The notes beneath the pieces are model-generated. The model saw nothing but the letters and a program-made list of their open reading frames with translations. It was not told the DNA's origin and ran no database searches. The position numbers and the translations under genes are program-made. 64,000 nt of DNA from Acanthornis magna (Eukaryota > Chordata > Aves > Passeriformes > Acanthizidae), in NCBI GenBank assembly GCA_036785705.1, contig JAWUZG010000084.1, forward strand, positions 7,127,001 through 7,191,000, given 5' to 3'. Of the stretch, positions 25,801 to 39,695 are shown piece by piece; the stretch's first letter is position 1; each line of letters starts with the position of its first letter.

Positions 25801-28800
25801 GACTGGAGTCATCGGTGTTTTGGTTACCACATGGCCTCTTCATGTGAGGCATATGCACGCTGAAGATTTGTCTTCCCTCTGGTGCCCTTGCACCATTTCT
25901 TGTTCAATGACCAGGGCAGCAATCAACTGTGTAGTTATGTGTAGTTTATCTTATTTTGAAAGCTGAATTTTTTTATAAAGGAAGAGTTTGAAGGTATATT
26001 GAAACCAAAAATGATTGTGCTTTGAAATACAGCGACATGATGAACCAAACACTTTGTTCAATTTTGAAATATTTCTGTAGACTTTAATAGATGAAATACC
26101 TGCGTAGTAAGTTCAAGACAGGTATTGGATCAGAACATAATGATCCATTTGGCATTAATTAAGTAGCAGTTGTATAAAGGGGTGCACATTCCTAATATAA
26201 ATCAGAGCTATATTCCATGTGCAAAGAACCATGTGGACTTCATTCATCTTCTGTATTAGCACTCACAGAAATGTGGCAGTCATAGTAAACATTGTTTTGC
26301 TTCTTGTGGTTTTGAATGAGCCTTTAATCAGACCAAAATTGATGTGGCTTTCTGAATCCAGTTGGGGAAACCACGCTTGGCTTTGTGTGAATTCAAGAAA
26401 CTTTCATAGTTTAAGAGATGGCTGAGATTGTTGCTTCTGCTGTGTTTGTGCGTAACAGTATTTCCTGTCACATGGACCATACGGTTTCAGTTTTCCAGTC
26501 TGCTCCCCTAAATGCAGTTGAGATGTTGGAATATTGTTATTTAAGGCCTTGTGTCTCTGAAGCATTGTTGACCTGACATCTAGGAAAAAGCACTTGTTAT
26601 CATCACCAAAAAAAGTTGAATGAGTAAAGTGATGTGAAGTTCAAGGGCATAATATTAAGATTGACTTGAGAAAACCTAGTAAAACTAGGTGAAAGAAATA
26701 GCACTCCATTTAGAAATTAAATGTAGCAGAAGAAATCTCTGACAAGACAGGCCTTCTTACTCTCTAGCTCCCAGAGTCCTGGACACAGCAGAAGAGGTGG
26801 AGATTTCCTCCAAGAGGACATGAAAGATGTGCAGGAAACCCATTGCTCAACTGGGCTCTGTGTATTGCCTCGTAGATTGAGAATGTTTAATTGACCATCA
26901 TACAACTCCATGTCTGCTTTGGCAACTAGAGCTGAAGCAACCTAGAAAGTAAGGCAATGCCTCAAAAACATTGCTGTGGAATCTCTGAAACCAGGATGAA
27001 TTTCTGAATGGGATCTTGCTGGCAGGTTCTCATTGGAAGTGTCCTGCAATTCACTGTCCCAGGGGCAGCTGGCCATCTTGAGGAGGATTTCTTATGCACC
27101 CTTTTGCTCTCTGGCCCTATTCAGTGTCACGTTTAGGAGATTTTGTGCCCTTTCAGTAGCTGGACACTTCTATTGACAGATATTTTTTTGCTCCTGAAGA
27201 AGACCCCTTACTCACTGCTTCTATAGGGGCACATGATATAACTGAATCTTGTCACAGTTGATACCAAATTGTTTGTCTGTTTTCCTCCATCAGTTTGAGT
27301 ATTGCTTCAGTCTGGGATAATCAGCTTCTTGTTTACTTCTGCATTAAACAGGACAAGCCACTCCCTTTATCCCTGCTGGTAAGACACCTCATCTCTCCTA
27401 AACCAATTAGTTAATTTCATTTCTTGTGTAAATTTGACATAGTGCATGTCATATAACAAAATGGGATGATTTAGCTATTCTACTGAACCCTTCGCTGTGT
27501 ATGATCAGAGCTGCAGCAATGATGACTGAGGTCAAGTTGGAAAATGTTCCAGCTTGACATTACTTTCAAATTAGAACATTTGCAAAGTTCTTCCAATAAA
27601 TGTGGGAAAAGGATAGAAAGAGAGTGAGCTAATCTTTCGAGTAAAATCCCATCCTCATACGCCACGTTATCGCCTGCCATGGTTTTATAGCACATTTTAG
27701 TCTGCATATTAACATCCTGCAACAAACTGGGGAGAAACTGGAATTACTGGGCTGCTGTGAAGTTGAAGCAAACTCAGAGAGATTGCAAGTCTGCCAGCAG
27801 TGCTGTGCTAGCCTGCCTCTCTGAAGACATTTTGGGTTTTCAGTCAGATCCTTTCCGGCAGGTCTCTGGAGCTAGGATTGGTGCAAAATAATGGTGCAGG
27901 CAGTGATCACAGAATTATATATTCCTGTCTTATTGTGCACCCACAGTCTGCCTGTGACAGCCTAAAAAGAATATAAGATTTTGGAAAGTGTAATAGTGGC
28001 AAATTTAATAATAGACACTGTAGGGTAATGGCAGCCAGAGCATATTGAATCAAACAGGATTCATATGGACCTGTCAAAGAAAGGCCAAATACTTTAGCTG
28101 ATCCTACTGACAATCAGCCTGCTGCTTTCTTGTTACATTTGGGTACATGGATTCCAGTTATTTTTAATAATCATCTTGTGTACTATTTGGAGCTCAGTTT
28201 GTAGAGTCTGTCTCATCACTGTACCATCCACTACAGCTTCTTGTGACAGTCTGTCAGCTTCATTGGTTTTCTAGTCAATGCTGAAAGCTAGTAAACAGAG
28301 AAAATGATCATGAGACTGCTCTCCCAAATCCTTTAAATTCAGGTACTGCGTTGAAGTCAGCAGGGTGAAACCCCTGAAGTGCAGGTGGTTCTGGCTTGCT
28401 GTTGCTGCACTTTGCTGTCAGTTGCTCATCAGATATTTTCATGCACATGATTTTGGACTGAGCATTAAAAAGGTGATTTTTGGGGGTGAAATTTCTTATT
28501 ATCAGCTGTGCTAGTTCTTTTCCCTTATGCTTCATTATGATTACACTCTAAGCTCTTGCAGTCCCTGCAGAGACAACAGCAAGCTGAAAGTATCTGCAGT
28601 GTTTCTTCTGCTTATTCCAAGGCAAAGCAGGGCTGGAGAAGTTCAGAGAGCACAGGCTGTTGTCCACAAACTCCATGGACCAGGGCCCAAAAGGCTGATT
28701 GCATTTTAGACTTGCTTGTTGCAGATGCTCTACTGCTTTTCTGAGCTCATGGTATGGAGCTGATACACTGGATGATAGGACTATAGTGAGTAATGGTCTG

Positions 28801-31800
28801 TAACTTGGTGCTGTTCAGCAATAGCTTTTCAAAGCAGCTGTGATGTGTGCTAGCTGTAATTCGAGATTGAAATAGTTCCTCTTTCTGTAAATTCCCCAGC
28901 TGAGATGCGCAGTTGCAGCATCTCTGATGTTGAAAGAGCTCATCTATGTACCAAAGATCTACGCTCAGATACTTTATGGGAGTGTGGAGATTTGCTGGTT
29001 TTCATGATTTGATGTGAACATGCTCAGAAACATCCCAGTGGCCCAGTTTTCCTCCAGCAGGGATGGCGTGAATCTGCTTTGGTGTAATTTTATGACTGAA
29101 ATGAATGAGCAATGCGCGTGCACCTCATTTGTGAGGTGATAACTGTCCTGGCTGTGCAACTCAGGCCCCTGGGCTTTCTAAGCAGCCACGGGGAAAGGCA
29201 GCAGGCTCTTAGCTTGGGCACTCAGCATCACCCTGTGGATTCAGTATCTCCTCTGCGAGCACTGGCTCCCAATTTAGGCACCCAACTTAAGTTTAGGACC
29301 ACATTTTCCTTTATACCTGCTGTCCCATTCTTCTCCCTTCCTGGCAGTGCAAAAGGCTGGAGTTATATTCAGCACTCTGAATTACTTAATTCCTCTGATA
29401 ATTGTTTCTCCCATCTAGAACGAAATGGTGCGTTTCCCTGCTTTCTGCCATTTATAGAGAAGCGTCTGCCTGCTTCTTTTTTTTCCTCTCAGCTTTACTT
29501 TTCACTCCTTTCTCAGCATGAGACAGGCTTGCTGAGGCTGTCTCTGCTTCCCATTTGCCACGTGTGAGAGGCTGAGCAGAGGAACATTGTGTGCTGCCCC
29601 AGGACTCTGTGGGGCTGACTTGCACAGCATCACGGAGTGCGGAACTGCAACCCCTGGAGGGAACTCATCTAGGCTTAAGCTCAAGGCACTGCATTCCTCA
29701 GGACTTTCCTAAATATCAGTGGTTATTTTATCTTTTCTTTTTTCATTGTTGTTGTTTTTCTTTTCTTTCTGTGATGGACCATTCTTTAAATTGTCTGTGA
29801 GATCTTCTGAAGATAAATGTCGTGTAGATAAATGCCCCGTCTTAACTCAGCAGTTTGGTACGTAGAATTCGAGAGAATGGGAAACTTGGAAAAAATGCTT
29901 GTAAAGGGAACTGATCTGGGAGTAGGGATGGTGATTAGAGACCGTATTTTCCAAAGAATTACTGTTTGTGGTCATATGCATTCTGGGGGTATGATTCAGC
30001 TTCCTTTGAAGTCAGTGATAATCTGCTGTTGTCTTGTGTGGCTGTTGGATCAGCCTCATTAAGACAAGCCTGGCCTCTATATTGCAAAATGTTTCTCCTT
30101 TTGGCTTCCAATAGAGACATCCCTATGGCAGGAATGAGGATGTTTCATTGCTCTTTCATTGTAAATATGTTTTCCTTTTGCAGCAAATCCAAGCACTGCA
30201 GCTTGCAAACATTCCTTGCTTGAGATGGGACTAGAGAAGTGGTGGTGCTGAGGAGAAAGCTGTAAACCTCTGAGCCAGCCCAGAGATATGGAAACAAATC
30301 TCCTTTTTGTGCTGCAGCAGCAGCCACCACCACAGGTCTATCCCAGGACCTCACTCCCGTATGGGAAATGCACCTGTTGGTGACCACCACTTCCCAGACC
30401 TTTCTCCCATGGAAGGGAGTCACTGTTCAGTCTAATGCAGTTAAATGCTGCTTTAAGGCAAATCAGGGTATGTTCAGAATCTTTTTAGTTTGCTCAGCAT
30501 CTTTGGTTCCTTGTCACTTGTACAGAAACCAGTCTGGGCTGCCTCTTTTCGCATATCTGGTCTTTTGTGTCTTGTCTGCCAGGAAGAGCAGATATACTAA
30601 GAAATGGTGATTGAAAATTGCTGAAGAGGTAGTTTATTTGTCTATCTCTTCTAGTTCACAGCTGGAACCAAATACTTCATTCAAAAGTCATATCAGCAAA
30701 CAGGTGGTTTCTGATTGATCAGACTTTCATTGTCAGAGATCTGGTGTGGAAGGAGTTTCTTCTTTAAAAGAAAAGGCAAAAAAAAATAGTGAGATGTATT
30801 TGGTCTGAAGGCATTATTTCAAAGGGATAAAACCCCCCAAGCTCTGAAATAATTTGGTTTTTAAGCAAATGAGAGAAAGAATAGAAACAAGAGCTCTTGA
30901 ACAGGAAACCAGTCATCTGCAGAAGCTCTAACAGCTCTAGGGGAAAGGGTTAAAATCCCTGTGGTGTCTCCTCTGACCTTCACATTACACTGAAGAGGAA
31001 TTTGGCCCAAGCTCTCTTTTGGTAGAGCCTCTGACTCAGAAAAACAGGCTTTGCTCATGGTTCCTTGCTCCTCCCTCTCATCCACGACTTCTCTGGGCCC
31101 ATTTCTGTACTATGTCAGGTCAACATTATTTATGTTAGGTTGACTGGGTTCAAGCAATTCTGTTCTACATTGTGTTTTGGAAAGAGAATCCCCCTAACAT
31201 TTATAAATTATTTTACATTGTAAAAAAGGGTTTCTTTTCACTGATGGGCTTGTTTCTTCTCAGTAGTTTGGATAGTCTGTAGACTACTGCAATAACATTT
31301 CTTTTCACAAGGAAACGCATGTTTGAGCCCTGTCTCATGTAGCTGGATATTTTGAAATCTATTAATCCATTCCAAAATGCTTTCTTGACCTAAACTTGAC
31401 TTTGCTTACGAGAAATTTTATTATGCTACTAGAGTCCAATCAGCTGTAAGTAAGAGCATTTTGCAAATTTTACTCCTTATCATAGCTATGATTATTATTT
31501 CTAGAGCTGTAGAGTCTACAATTAACAGAATCAGGGTGTGATATCTATTTTTTCTTCCCACAGGAGGAATCAATCAATTTCATAGTCCTCCACAGCATTA
31601 CATTTTAAAAAAGGAATATTTGTTGCTTAAGATTTATCCCGTTCATTGCATACTTGAAAAGGTCTTTTTTCATCTACCCCATGCACCTGAAGGTGCTCTT
31701 TCCGTGTGGCATTAGACTTGGCTGTAATGATAGTGCAGCCTCTAGAATCAGATTCTCTCTGGATGAAATAATAAGCTGTGATTGCCAAGTCAAACATTCT

Positions 31801-33443
31801 TCAAGAGCAGCAGTGATTCAGGCTTCTAACTGGAACAAAGCTAAAACATTCACTCTTATGCTTATGTTTGACTAGAAGTCTTAGGGCGATGCACTACTGA
31901 AGCAAAGCTGTATTTTTATTTGTATTGTGAATAGGTGAACTTGCTCAGCAAAGGTTCTTGTGGCTGTAATTGATGAATCAAGCAGTCTCACACTTCCAGG
32001 CTCAACAATAAAGTAGAAAGCACAAATTGCTTTTGTTTTCTTTTGTACAATAAGGAAATTTAATAGTCTGCCTAGAACAACATAGCTGGTAGTGACACAG
32101 ACTGAGTGTTAACCCAGGCCTTGCTCTCACTGAAAATGCCTTATGCCTCAACTGTCATCTCCTTAAATGCTGTGAATATTTTCTGTAACAGTGGGAATAA
32201 TGAACCATGCTACAGCTTTCTGTCCTCAGTTCTCAACTGACACAATATGTAGTCAAAGCTGAATTTCTTATATTAAGTATCTTGTTTTACAATATATATA
32301 GTACTACACCCATGGGTTTTAAAGTAATCTTTAGATATAAAACCAAGAGCAAATTGGTTTAAAAGCTTTGAATTTCTTGCATGTTTCTGTAAAATCCTAT
32401 CTTGAATTTGAGTAGATCAAATTTTTTTTGTGGAGATGATTTTCTGTTTAAGATGGTTGGAAAACTGGAAGGACCCTGTGTTTGCAAAACCTGAAGTTCT
32501 AAATCAGTTGCTGATTATCAACTGTCTGAAAATAAGCATACAAAATGTTAATTTTATTAATGACACTCATTCACCTTCACGTTACTTTCTTCAGTGAGAG
32601 TTCTGCTAAGTTCAAGAGTTTTGAGAAGATGGTGAGTATTGGATCTCATTTAAATCTGAACTATATATTTTGGTTCTGGTTTTCAAATACTAAGAATTCA
32701 AACTTTGCTTTTTAATGTATTTTTCATTTACATCATATTTAGAGATTAACAGTTCAAGCCTGTGTATATTACTAGCAGGGTGAGTTTCCTTCCGGGAGAC
32801 AGGAATTTCACGTAACTTGAAATTAATAGCTAATTTGAACACAGGATATGTTTTAAAGAACACTTTGAGGATGCAGTACGGTTGGGACAGAAATCCTCAT
32901 GCTTTTGCATTTTCAATCTTGTCTCTTGGCACCGCTGAGCTGGAGTGTTTATTCTTTCTTTGCCTTCTGTCAGGAGAAGAGAAAAATTAAGGTTGCATCA
33001 AATAAGAATTGTCTTACTGTGTGTAAGGGTGGTGTGTTGAGCACAGTTATTTATCAGTCTTCATTTCACCCCGTGAGTAGCTGCTGCAGATTTATAAAAT
33101 CTATTGATACACTTTAAAGAAGAGCCTTAGCTTTTATATATCAATAAATTTTCCACAGCTGCAGATGCTCAGAAGCACATCTTGTGAAATCTTCGCATTT
33201 TAGTTAAAAAAAAAAAAAAAAAGGACAGTAAAAAAATCCAAAGAAACTTGTCGACCTCATAGCCAAGTTCTCCTCCAAATACTTCCAGCTGCAGCGAGAG
33301 GGATGAGTCATGCTGAAAGCTGAGGAGCTTTTCTAAAAGCCTTTCACTTGGTTCACATGATTTTTTTTATTTCTTTTTTTCTAATTTTACATTCCTGTCT
33401 GTTTTTCTTTCCTTAAAAAAACCCCGAAAACCCAAACGTGAAG

Positions 33444-33592
33444 GCGAGTCACCCAAGGAAAACCCATATGAAGATGTGGAGCTGAAAGGCCGTCACGCGG
33501 GGCGAAAATCCCACCAGCTGTCTGAGAATTCCCTCGATTCTCTGCACAGGATGTGGACGCCGCAGAACAGGAAATACACAGCACCTCCCCAG
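33444..33592 (+). CDS. DENND2B: DENND2B coding exon 3 in window
   Basis: Two bases finish the Gly codon from 23296, then 49 codons end cleanly at Gln, so the exon leaves in phase 0. The donor is gtaatg. Visible segments are ESPKENPYEDVELKG, GRKSHQLSENSLDSLHRMW and RKYTAPPQ, all recognisable in ST5. The acceptor gtgaag|gc is odd: an A-rich stretch of about 27 bases separates it from its pyrimidine tract, and no AG occurs between 33340 and 33441. Frame continuity and protein similarity still make it the right site. The intron in front is about 10.1 kb, the largest complete intron in the window. Confidence 0.94.
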
Positions 33593-36234
33593 GTAATGGC
33601 AGCGGGCTGGCTGTGCTTGGAGCTTGTTTAGAGCTGTCTGCTGATCCATCGTGGCACGGCAGGAAAAGCAGCGTGCGAGAGGCTGTCTGCAAACAGTGCG
33701 AGCAGATCCCTCGCTCCGTGCTGGGAATGCTCCTGGCAGCTGTGGCTCTGCTCCCAGCGCTGTGCTGCACGAGCCCATGGCCTGACAGTCTTGAGCAGAA
33801 TCCTTCCACAGCTTGTTTTTGACTTGAATCGGGACCTAAATTAACTCTTTGAATGACTGCATCTCTTAGGGAATTGTCTCCACCTCTGCTGCCAGGCAGG
33901 GACAGGAGGGGAGAAGTCAGCTGCTGGCTTTGTCCCTGTGTTGTTACGTGAGGCCTGGTGTGACTTTGCTCGCGTGAAGTTTGTAGTGTGGCATGTTCTA
34001 TTGTAAAATGGGGAATGCCAGGTAGAACCCCTGAATGAATACATGAATAATAAATAGTCAGACAAACCTGAGTGTCTGCAGTTAACAGAATTGTATAAAT
34101 TGTGTTTACAGCATAAAATGAAAGATTAGCAACTCTGCAAACGTTCCCTTTTGTGGTGAATTTTCCAAAGCAAGCCTGGTTTTTTTGTGAACACCATGAA
34201 ATGACAGGTTGCTTTGTTGTTTATGGTATCACTGTGTTCATAAGGAAAAATATAAATCTCATCACATACTTAATTTTGAGATTCAAAGCACTCTTTAAAG
34301 GAATTTCATTGTGTACCGAAACAGCAGAAAATTTGCAGCTGAACAAAAGGTCACAACAATTACATTTTGTCTTGCAAAGAGACCTAGAAAGAAAACTACA
34401 TTTTCTTTCACTTCATGTGCATGCAAACATCACAGTCTGAGAGACAAAAGAAGCATCACCAGGATTCTTAGTGTGCTCATAGCACATCCTTGGTAAAGCA
34501 GGAGTGACTTCAGCAAAGCTGCTGGAAAAGGAACAAGTGGAAAGTACTAATCAGGCAGAGTAAAGAGAAACAGGAACTGCAATTATGAGGATAACCTCAT
34601 AGTGGGACATGGTGCATAACAATTATTTCTGGCTGTGTGTATGTTAACAGGAATTGTGTAGCATCCAGAGGATCCCTGAGGGTGTGTCAGTGGGCTGGGA
34701 ACCATACAGGTCCATAGGAAGATACTGGCCAGTGTTGTCTCTTTAACACAGGGTTACCAAAGAGTGTACAGATTTTCTGTAGAGTTGCAAATAAGAACTC
34801 TCTGGTGTCTTTGCAACAGGGCTGTCTTTATTCTTGTAGCTTCTTTTTGAAATGCTGTCGGGAGTTCCCTGCCAAGAATCAGTCCTGCCATAATTGCACT
34901 GCTGATATTTAAAGTGAAGATACTTAGAGTGGGTCACCTTTGGACCTTGGTAATTCTCCAATGACCAGAAATAGAAAAGTCTGAATTTCCTGAAGAATGG
35001 TAGCTTTGGCAATGATTTATCATCCAGTTTTTCCATCATAGCAACATAACTGGGTTAGCAACATGACTTTTCAGTCATGGATGATGACAAGCAAGATGGA
35101 AGAGATCGGAAGGTCAGCAAGCTTCCAACAATCATCTCCAAAAAGAATTCCTTTCAATAAAGTATGGACGGTTGCCATTTTTCCTGGCGTGCTAACCTGT
35201 GGTAAGCAGAGACCTCAGAAACACTGGTGTTGTGGTCATTTTGAATCCCAGTGTCTTTTCTTTTCCCACTGATTATTTTCAGTTTTTGAAGTCATCAGAT
35301 ATTAAAGGAACGTTTTATGATGACATTGTATTTGTGATGCAATCCTTCTCCACAGAAACACCTGTGCTTAATCCCAGATAGGATGGCACTGCAATCCGTC
35401 AGCCAATAAATGGGACATTTATTACTGCAAGTTTATAGCTTGAAATGCTGCTGTCAGAATATTAGTAAATGCCAATTGGCAGATATTTGGCATAATACTA
35501 CTTTTTCCTGGACATGCTGGTTAAGCTTCTTTACAGTGTTTGTGTTTGGGAGGAGAAGGCAGGGGCCTGGAGCTGGGCAGAGCTGCTCCAAGTACTGCTC
35601 CCAAAGAGCCCCAGTTTTTTAAAAGGCAGATGTTACTTGGTGCCTAATCCTTCAGTGAGATTTTCCCTTTGCCCTGTGATGATAACAGGTTTGTGTTTTA
35701 AAGGGAATTCTTTGGGAATGCAGGAAAAAGCTGTAACTGCACCTCTCCACATTGGCAGGTCTTAACACCATGAAAATAGAACAAGCTTGATTTTTCTACT
35801 TAATTTTTGCTTGGATAAAATAGCATGAGTTTGCTGTGTTAGTTGTTACTATTAACTGAATTAATATTACACTGAACTGTGTAATTGCTCTTTATTTTCA
35901 CTCCTGCAAGTGAAAGAGATGGAGCTGGCCTTTTGGGTCAGTGCTCTGCTGTCAGCCAAGTCTTCAAGTTAAATTTTAGGGCTCACAGAGTTGGTGTGAT
36001 GTGGGTGCATGGAAATGCAGAGTCAGAAGTGGTGTTGTTTTCTCTGAACTTTAAAGTCTTCGAGGTTGACCCCTGTCCCTTCACCTTGGCCTCAGACCCT
36101 CTCTTGACACATATCCTGCAGAGCAGGGGCTCGCCTGGTGTGATGTCCTTGTGCAGCCATCACTGTGTCACAGAGAGCTGCCTCTGCCCCACGTGTTGCT
36201 GAGAGAAGAGCTCAAGCTGTTCTTGTCCCCGCAG
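33593..36234 (+). other. DENND2B intron between exons 3 and 4
   Basis: The intron is bounded by gtaatg and ccccgcag. The first 200 bases past exon 3 are GC-rich compared with the rest, and open frames occur on both strands there. None matches a known family. No repeat family is recognised. Confidence 0.8.
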
Positions 36235-36450
36235 CTGCCCTCGAAGCCCAGCAGCCACTCCCTGCGCGTCGGGAATTGGTCAGAGAGGAAGAGCCACCGC
36301 CTGCCGCGGCTGCCCAAGCGGCACAGCCACGATGACATGCTGCTGCTGGCTCAGCTGGGCATCCCCTCCTCCCCCTCCAGCCTCAACGAGGACAGCCTGA
36401 GCACTGCGAGCGAGCTGCTGTCCACACGGCGGGCCAGGAGGATCCCAAAG
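36235..36450 (+). CDS. DENND2B: DENND2B coding exon 4 in window
   Basis: Seventy-two whole codons lie between acceptor ccccgcag and donor gtactg, phase 0 at both ends. The exon is clearly richer in GC and CpG than its flanks. Its peptide carries GNWSERKSHRLPRLPKRHS, the conserved DDMLLLAQLGIPSSPSSLNE, then SELLSTRRARRIPK. It is a basic, serine-rich linker with several possible phosphosites, and resembles ST5 throughout. Reading through the donor meets a TGA after nine further codons, so retention of the following intron would truncate the protein before the DENN module. Confidence 0.95.
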
Positions 36451-38658
36451 GTACTGGCAGCATCACCAGCCTTGTGCTGAGGAGAGGTCACCTGTCTGCG
36501 AGAACTTGTGCATTTCTATCCAGCCTTTAGCCATCACTGAAAGCTTTTTGTGTTCTAAGGGAACACTTAGATTGACACAGAAACAGTTAACTCTCAGGAG
36601 CCAAGCCAAACGCCTTTTTTTACATGCCATACTATGAAAATCCCTTCCCTGGAAATGATAACTTCCAAGTTATCCAAGAGGAGCAAACATCTGATGGCCA
36701 TCTTTGCGCAGAATTGATTTGAAGGCAGTTCTGTTTTCCGCACTCTTCCTTAAGCTCTGTGGACCAGAGCACTGTTGTGTATCTAACTTTGAGATTTTGA
36801 ATGGGTGATGGCCAAACAATTATTATTTATAACATGCAGCAGCATCTGAAATGGTTTATTTCCCCCTCATTTGTTTCCAGGGAAATAACTAATTGGCCTA
36901 ATAAGTGTCTGTTCTATTACTCACAACATACCCCATCCTGATAACCATGCTCTCTTGATGGATGTGAAGTAAAACTTAATTTTTCATTTTTCAAGGAGTT
37001 TTTAGATTCAAAATGGAATGTGAAAAAAACCCCAAGCCACAAGACAACAACCAAAAAACCCAACAATACAATAGCAACAGAGAGGGGGAGAACTGCCAAT
37101 ATGCTTCATTTTGGCTTGTGAACAAAGTTGATTTTTACTGTGCATTCAGCTCTTTCCTGTTCTTATTAGAGAGCATATTTTAAAGTACATGGCTATAAAT
37201 ACTGTGAGTAGAGGGACATTTTTATATTTCTGTCAGTTAGTTGGAAATTCTATTTAAGGGGGGAATTAATCCTATGTCCTTAATATTTACTATATTTTTA
37301 CTTTGTTGAAATATACTGTTATACTGCACAAAAGGGCATACATCTCTGGAGGAAGTTATGGGGTTACTTACAGAGTAGCTTACTTCCTGATTTTGAATAC
37401 AACTTGGAAAGTTTGGCTGTTAGTTTTGTACCTACTTTTTTTTAATTGAAGGGACAGATATTCTCCTTATGTGAAATTATGATTTCAGCATATGAATGTT
37501 CACAATTTTATTGCAAATCATGTGATAATTTATATTTTCTTATTACTTTTGCTTTCAGGATCACATATTCCTGGAGAATATCAGGGTTTTTATTGAGATA
37601 GTGTTAGTTATTAGAGGGAAAAACTAAAAAGGTTTTGTTCCAGTCTGTGCTCTATTACTGCCCCTCTACTGTGTCTGTGGCAAATTGCTTCCTTTCACTC
37701 AGTTTATTTCTTTCTGCAAGCTGAGGTGAAACAGCTCTTACAAAATGCATTATAGTTCTATGAATAAATCTACTGTGGAATGAAAGATACTATTCCTGAC
37801 TCATAAAACATCATGAAGATTAATTGCTATGTATTTATGACTCTCCAGAAGTTATAATATTCTGTTTAATGATGAATTCTTAGTAATTCCAGCCTCTCAT
37901 TGAAGACACTAAGCATGAGTTATCTCATTAATACTTTCCATCATCTCAGATATTTTTGGGGCAGGCAGTTATTGTCTGCATTAGCCCTCTTGAGGGAAGT
38001 CACAAAGATGATTACCAGGGCTTAAAATTCTGGCTAGTGGTGGTTAAATCCATAGACGTTCCCATGCGCCACATCTTCACCTGACATGATATTGTTTCAA
38101 AGCATCTGGGTCACTCTGTACCTGAAAAAGCTTTAAAAAGTCAGAGCCATCTCTTGTGCTTATTTGAACATTATAAAAGCTCAGTTCAGACAGGTGCTAA
38201 CCCACTTTACTCTTGTATTCAAAATGAGAATGTGATCTTCAGGTCCATGACAGTTTAGCAAAGTTGTATATGGCTAATGGATTATCATTATTTAGAAAAT
38301 GCAAGTGAAGAGAGAAACAACAGCATAGAGGAATGAGGTGGTAGAGGAAAACAGCTGCCTTTGAATCCTCAGACTCATTGCTTTCATTGCAAGTGTCTAT
38401 AGGATTTTTGAAATTGGGATTTAGGCTTCTGAGGTTTTTTTTTTTTAAATATATTCATAGGTAAAGATGTGAGAGTCAAAATAAGTAATAGAATCAAATG
38501 GGATTTTAAAATAGAAATAAAATATGCACTTTGAGACAGTAAAAACTTTGGGGATTTTAGCTGGTCTATCATCCATGTTTTGTTTAGGTACATTAATTAA
38601 AAGTCTCCTGGCAGAAAAATGTTTAGTCTTACTGATTCCTCATTTTCTTATTTTGCAG
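36451..38658 (+). other. DENND2B intron between exons 4 and 5
   Basis: This is an AT-rich intron with gtactg donor and ttttgcag acceptor. I see no gene, intact mobile element or notable simple repeat in it. Confidence 0.8.
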
Positions 38659-38755
38659 CTTGTCCAAAGAATCAATTCCATCTACAGTGCAAAAAGAGGG
38701 AAAAAACGACTGAAGAAACTTTCTATGTCCAATATTGAGACAGCATCCCTACGAG
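38659..38755 (+). CDS. DENND2B: DENND2B coding exon 5 in window
   Basis: Acceptor ttttgcag and donor gtatgg bound 32 codons plus one base of an Asp codon. The peptide LVQRINSIYSAKRGKKRLKK continues with LSMSNIETASLR. It is strongly basic (KRGKKRLKK) and directly precedes the acidic micro-exon, so charge flips sharply across the junction. The similarity to human ST5 is close to complete. The basic patch could contact membrane or nucleic acid or serve as a localisation signal; that is inference only. Confidence 0.95.
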
Positions 38756-39695
38756 GTATGGTACAAGCATCATGGTTCAGTGAATCCATTTGGATATTTC
38801 AGGATTAACCCATTCCCTTCTTTCCTCCACATCTACCCTGGACTCCACTTTGTTTAGAACTTTCTTCTATGATAACTTTCTCTCTGCAAGAGGAGAAAAT
38901 GGAGATGACCTAAAAATAAATGAGATTCTCCGTATTGTCTATCCTATTAATGCCAGGGTCAGCAAGACTTACCCAGCTTCTTCTTTAGCCCACTTTTGAT
39001 TCATTTGCATCTGTAACTTTTGTCCAAAATTCACAGTTTTGACCCTGGAATTGTTGCATGCTTTTTCCTGGCACTCACACTGTGTAACTCACATGGTGCT
39101 TCAGATTGCTTCTGGAAAAACAGGGGCCAAAAAGGAAATTCAGGCCCTGTTTGTAGTGAGAGTACAATGGAGCTTTAATAACAAAACCCCCTCAGTAACA
39201 CATCTTGTCATAAGGTTACTTCTGCCTGTTAACTTGAACTCAGTTTAGTGAGTTCTGGTGATTGCAAATGTTGCCCAGGCAGACAAAGCTCATAAGGCTC
39301 ATTTTGACATCTCAAGTGCTGCATAACTCTAAGAAAAAAAATAAAACCTGAAAACAGAAGTGAAAGGGTTAAGATCCATTTTCCAAATGGCACTTTTGCA
39401 GCTCAGCATAGAGGGGGATTCAGTACAAACAGTTGCTGTAATGGAGAATGAATTTTGCCCCTTCATCAAAATGAAGTTCTTACTCTCAAGCAATATTGAA
39501 ACTGAATCCAAGGAAAACACAATCTAAGGAGTCATTCAAACTGTTTATTTCAAGATATTTTAAGACTGAGGAGAAGTGCCTGTGTGGATCACAAGGCTCT
39601 GAGATGGGAGATAGGATTTTTCCTGGTTGCGGCACAGTGAACTGAATTTGTTTGCTTTGGTTTGGCATTAACTGATCCCTCTCTGTCCTCTGCAG
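38756..39695 (+). other. DENND2B intron between exons 5 and 6
   Basis: This 940-base intron has gtatgg donor and cctctgcag acceptor. Nothing further is recognised. Confidence 0.85.

Larger units (their letters stand above)
23297..33443 (+). other. DENND2B intron between exons 2 and 3
   Basis: This 10.1 kb intron has a gtaaga donor and an atypical acceptor. It contains two old CR1 remnants (24100-24290 and 25405-25800) and an A17 run at 33206-33222. No nested gene is recognised on either strand. The open frames are short and overlapping. Confidence 0.8.
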
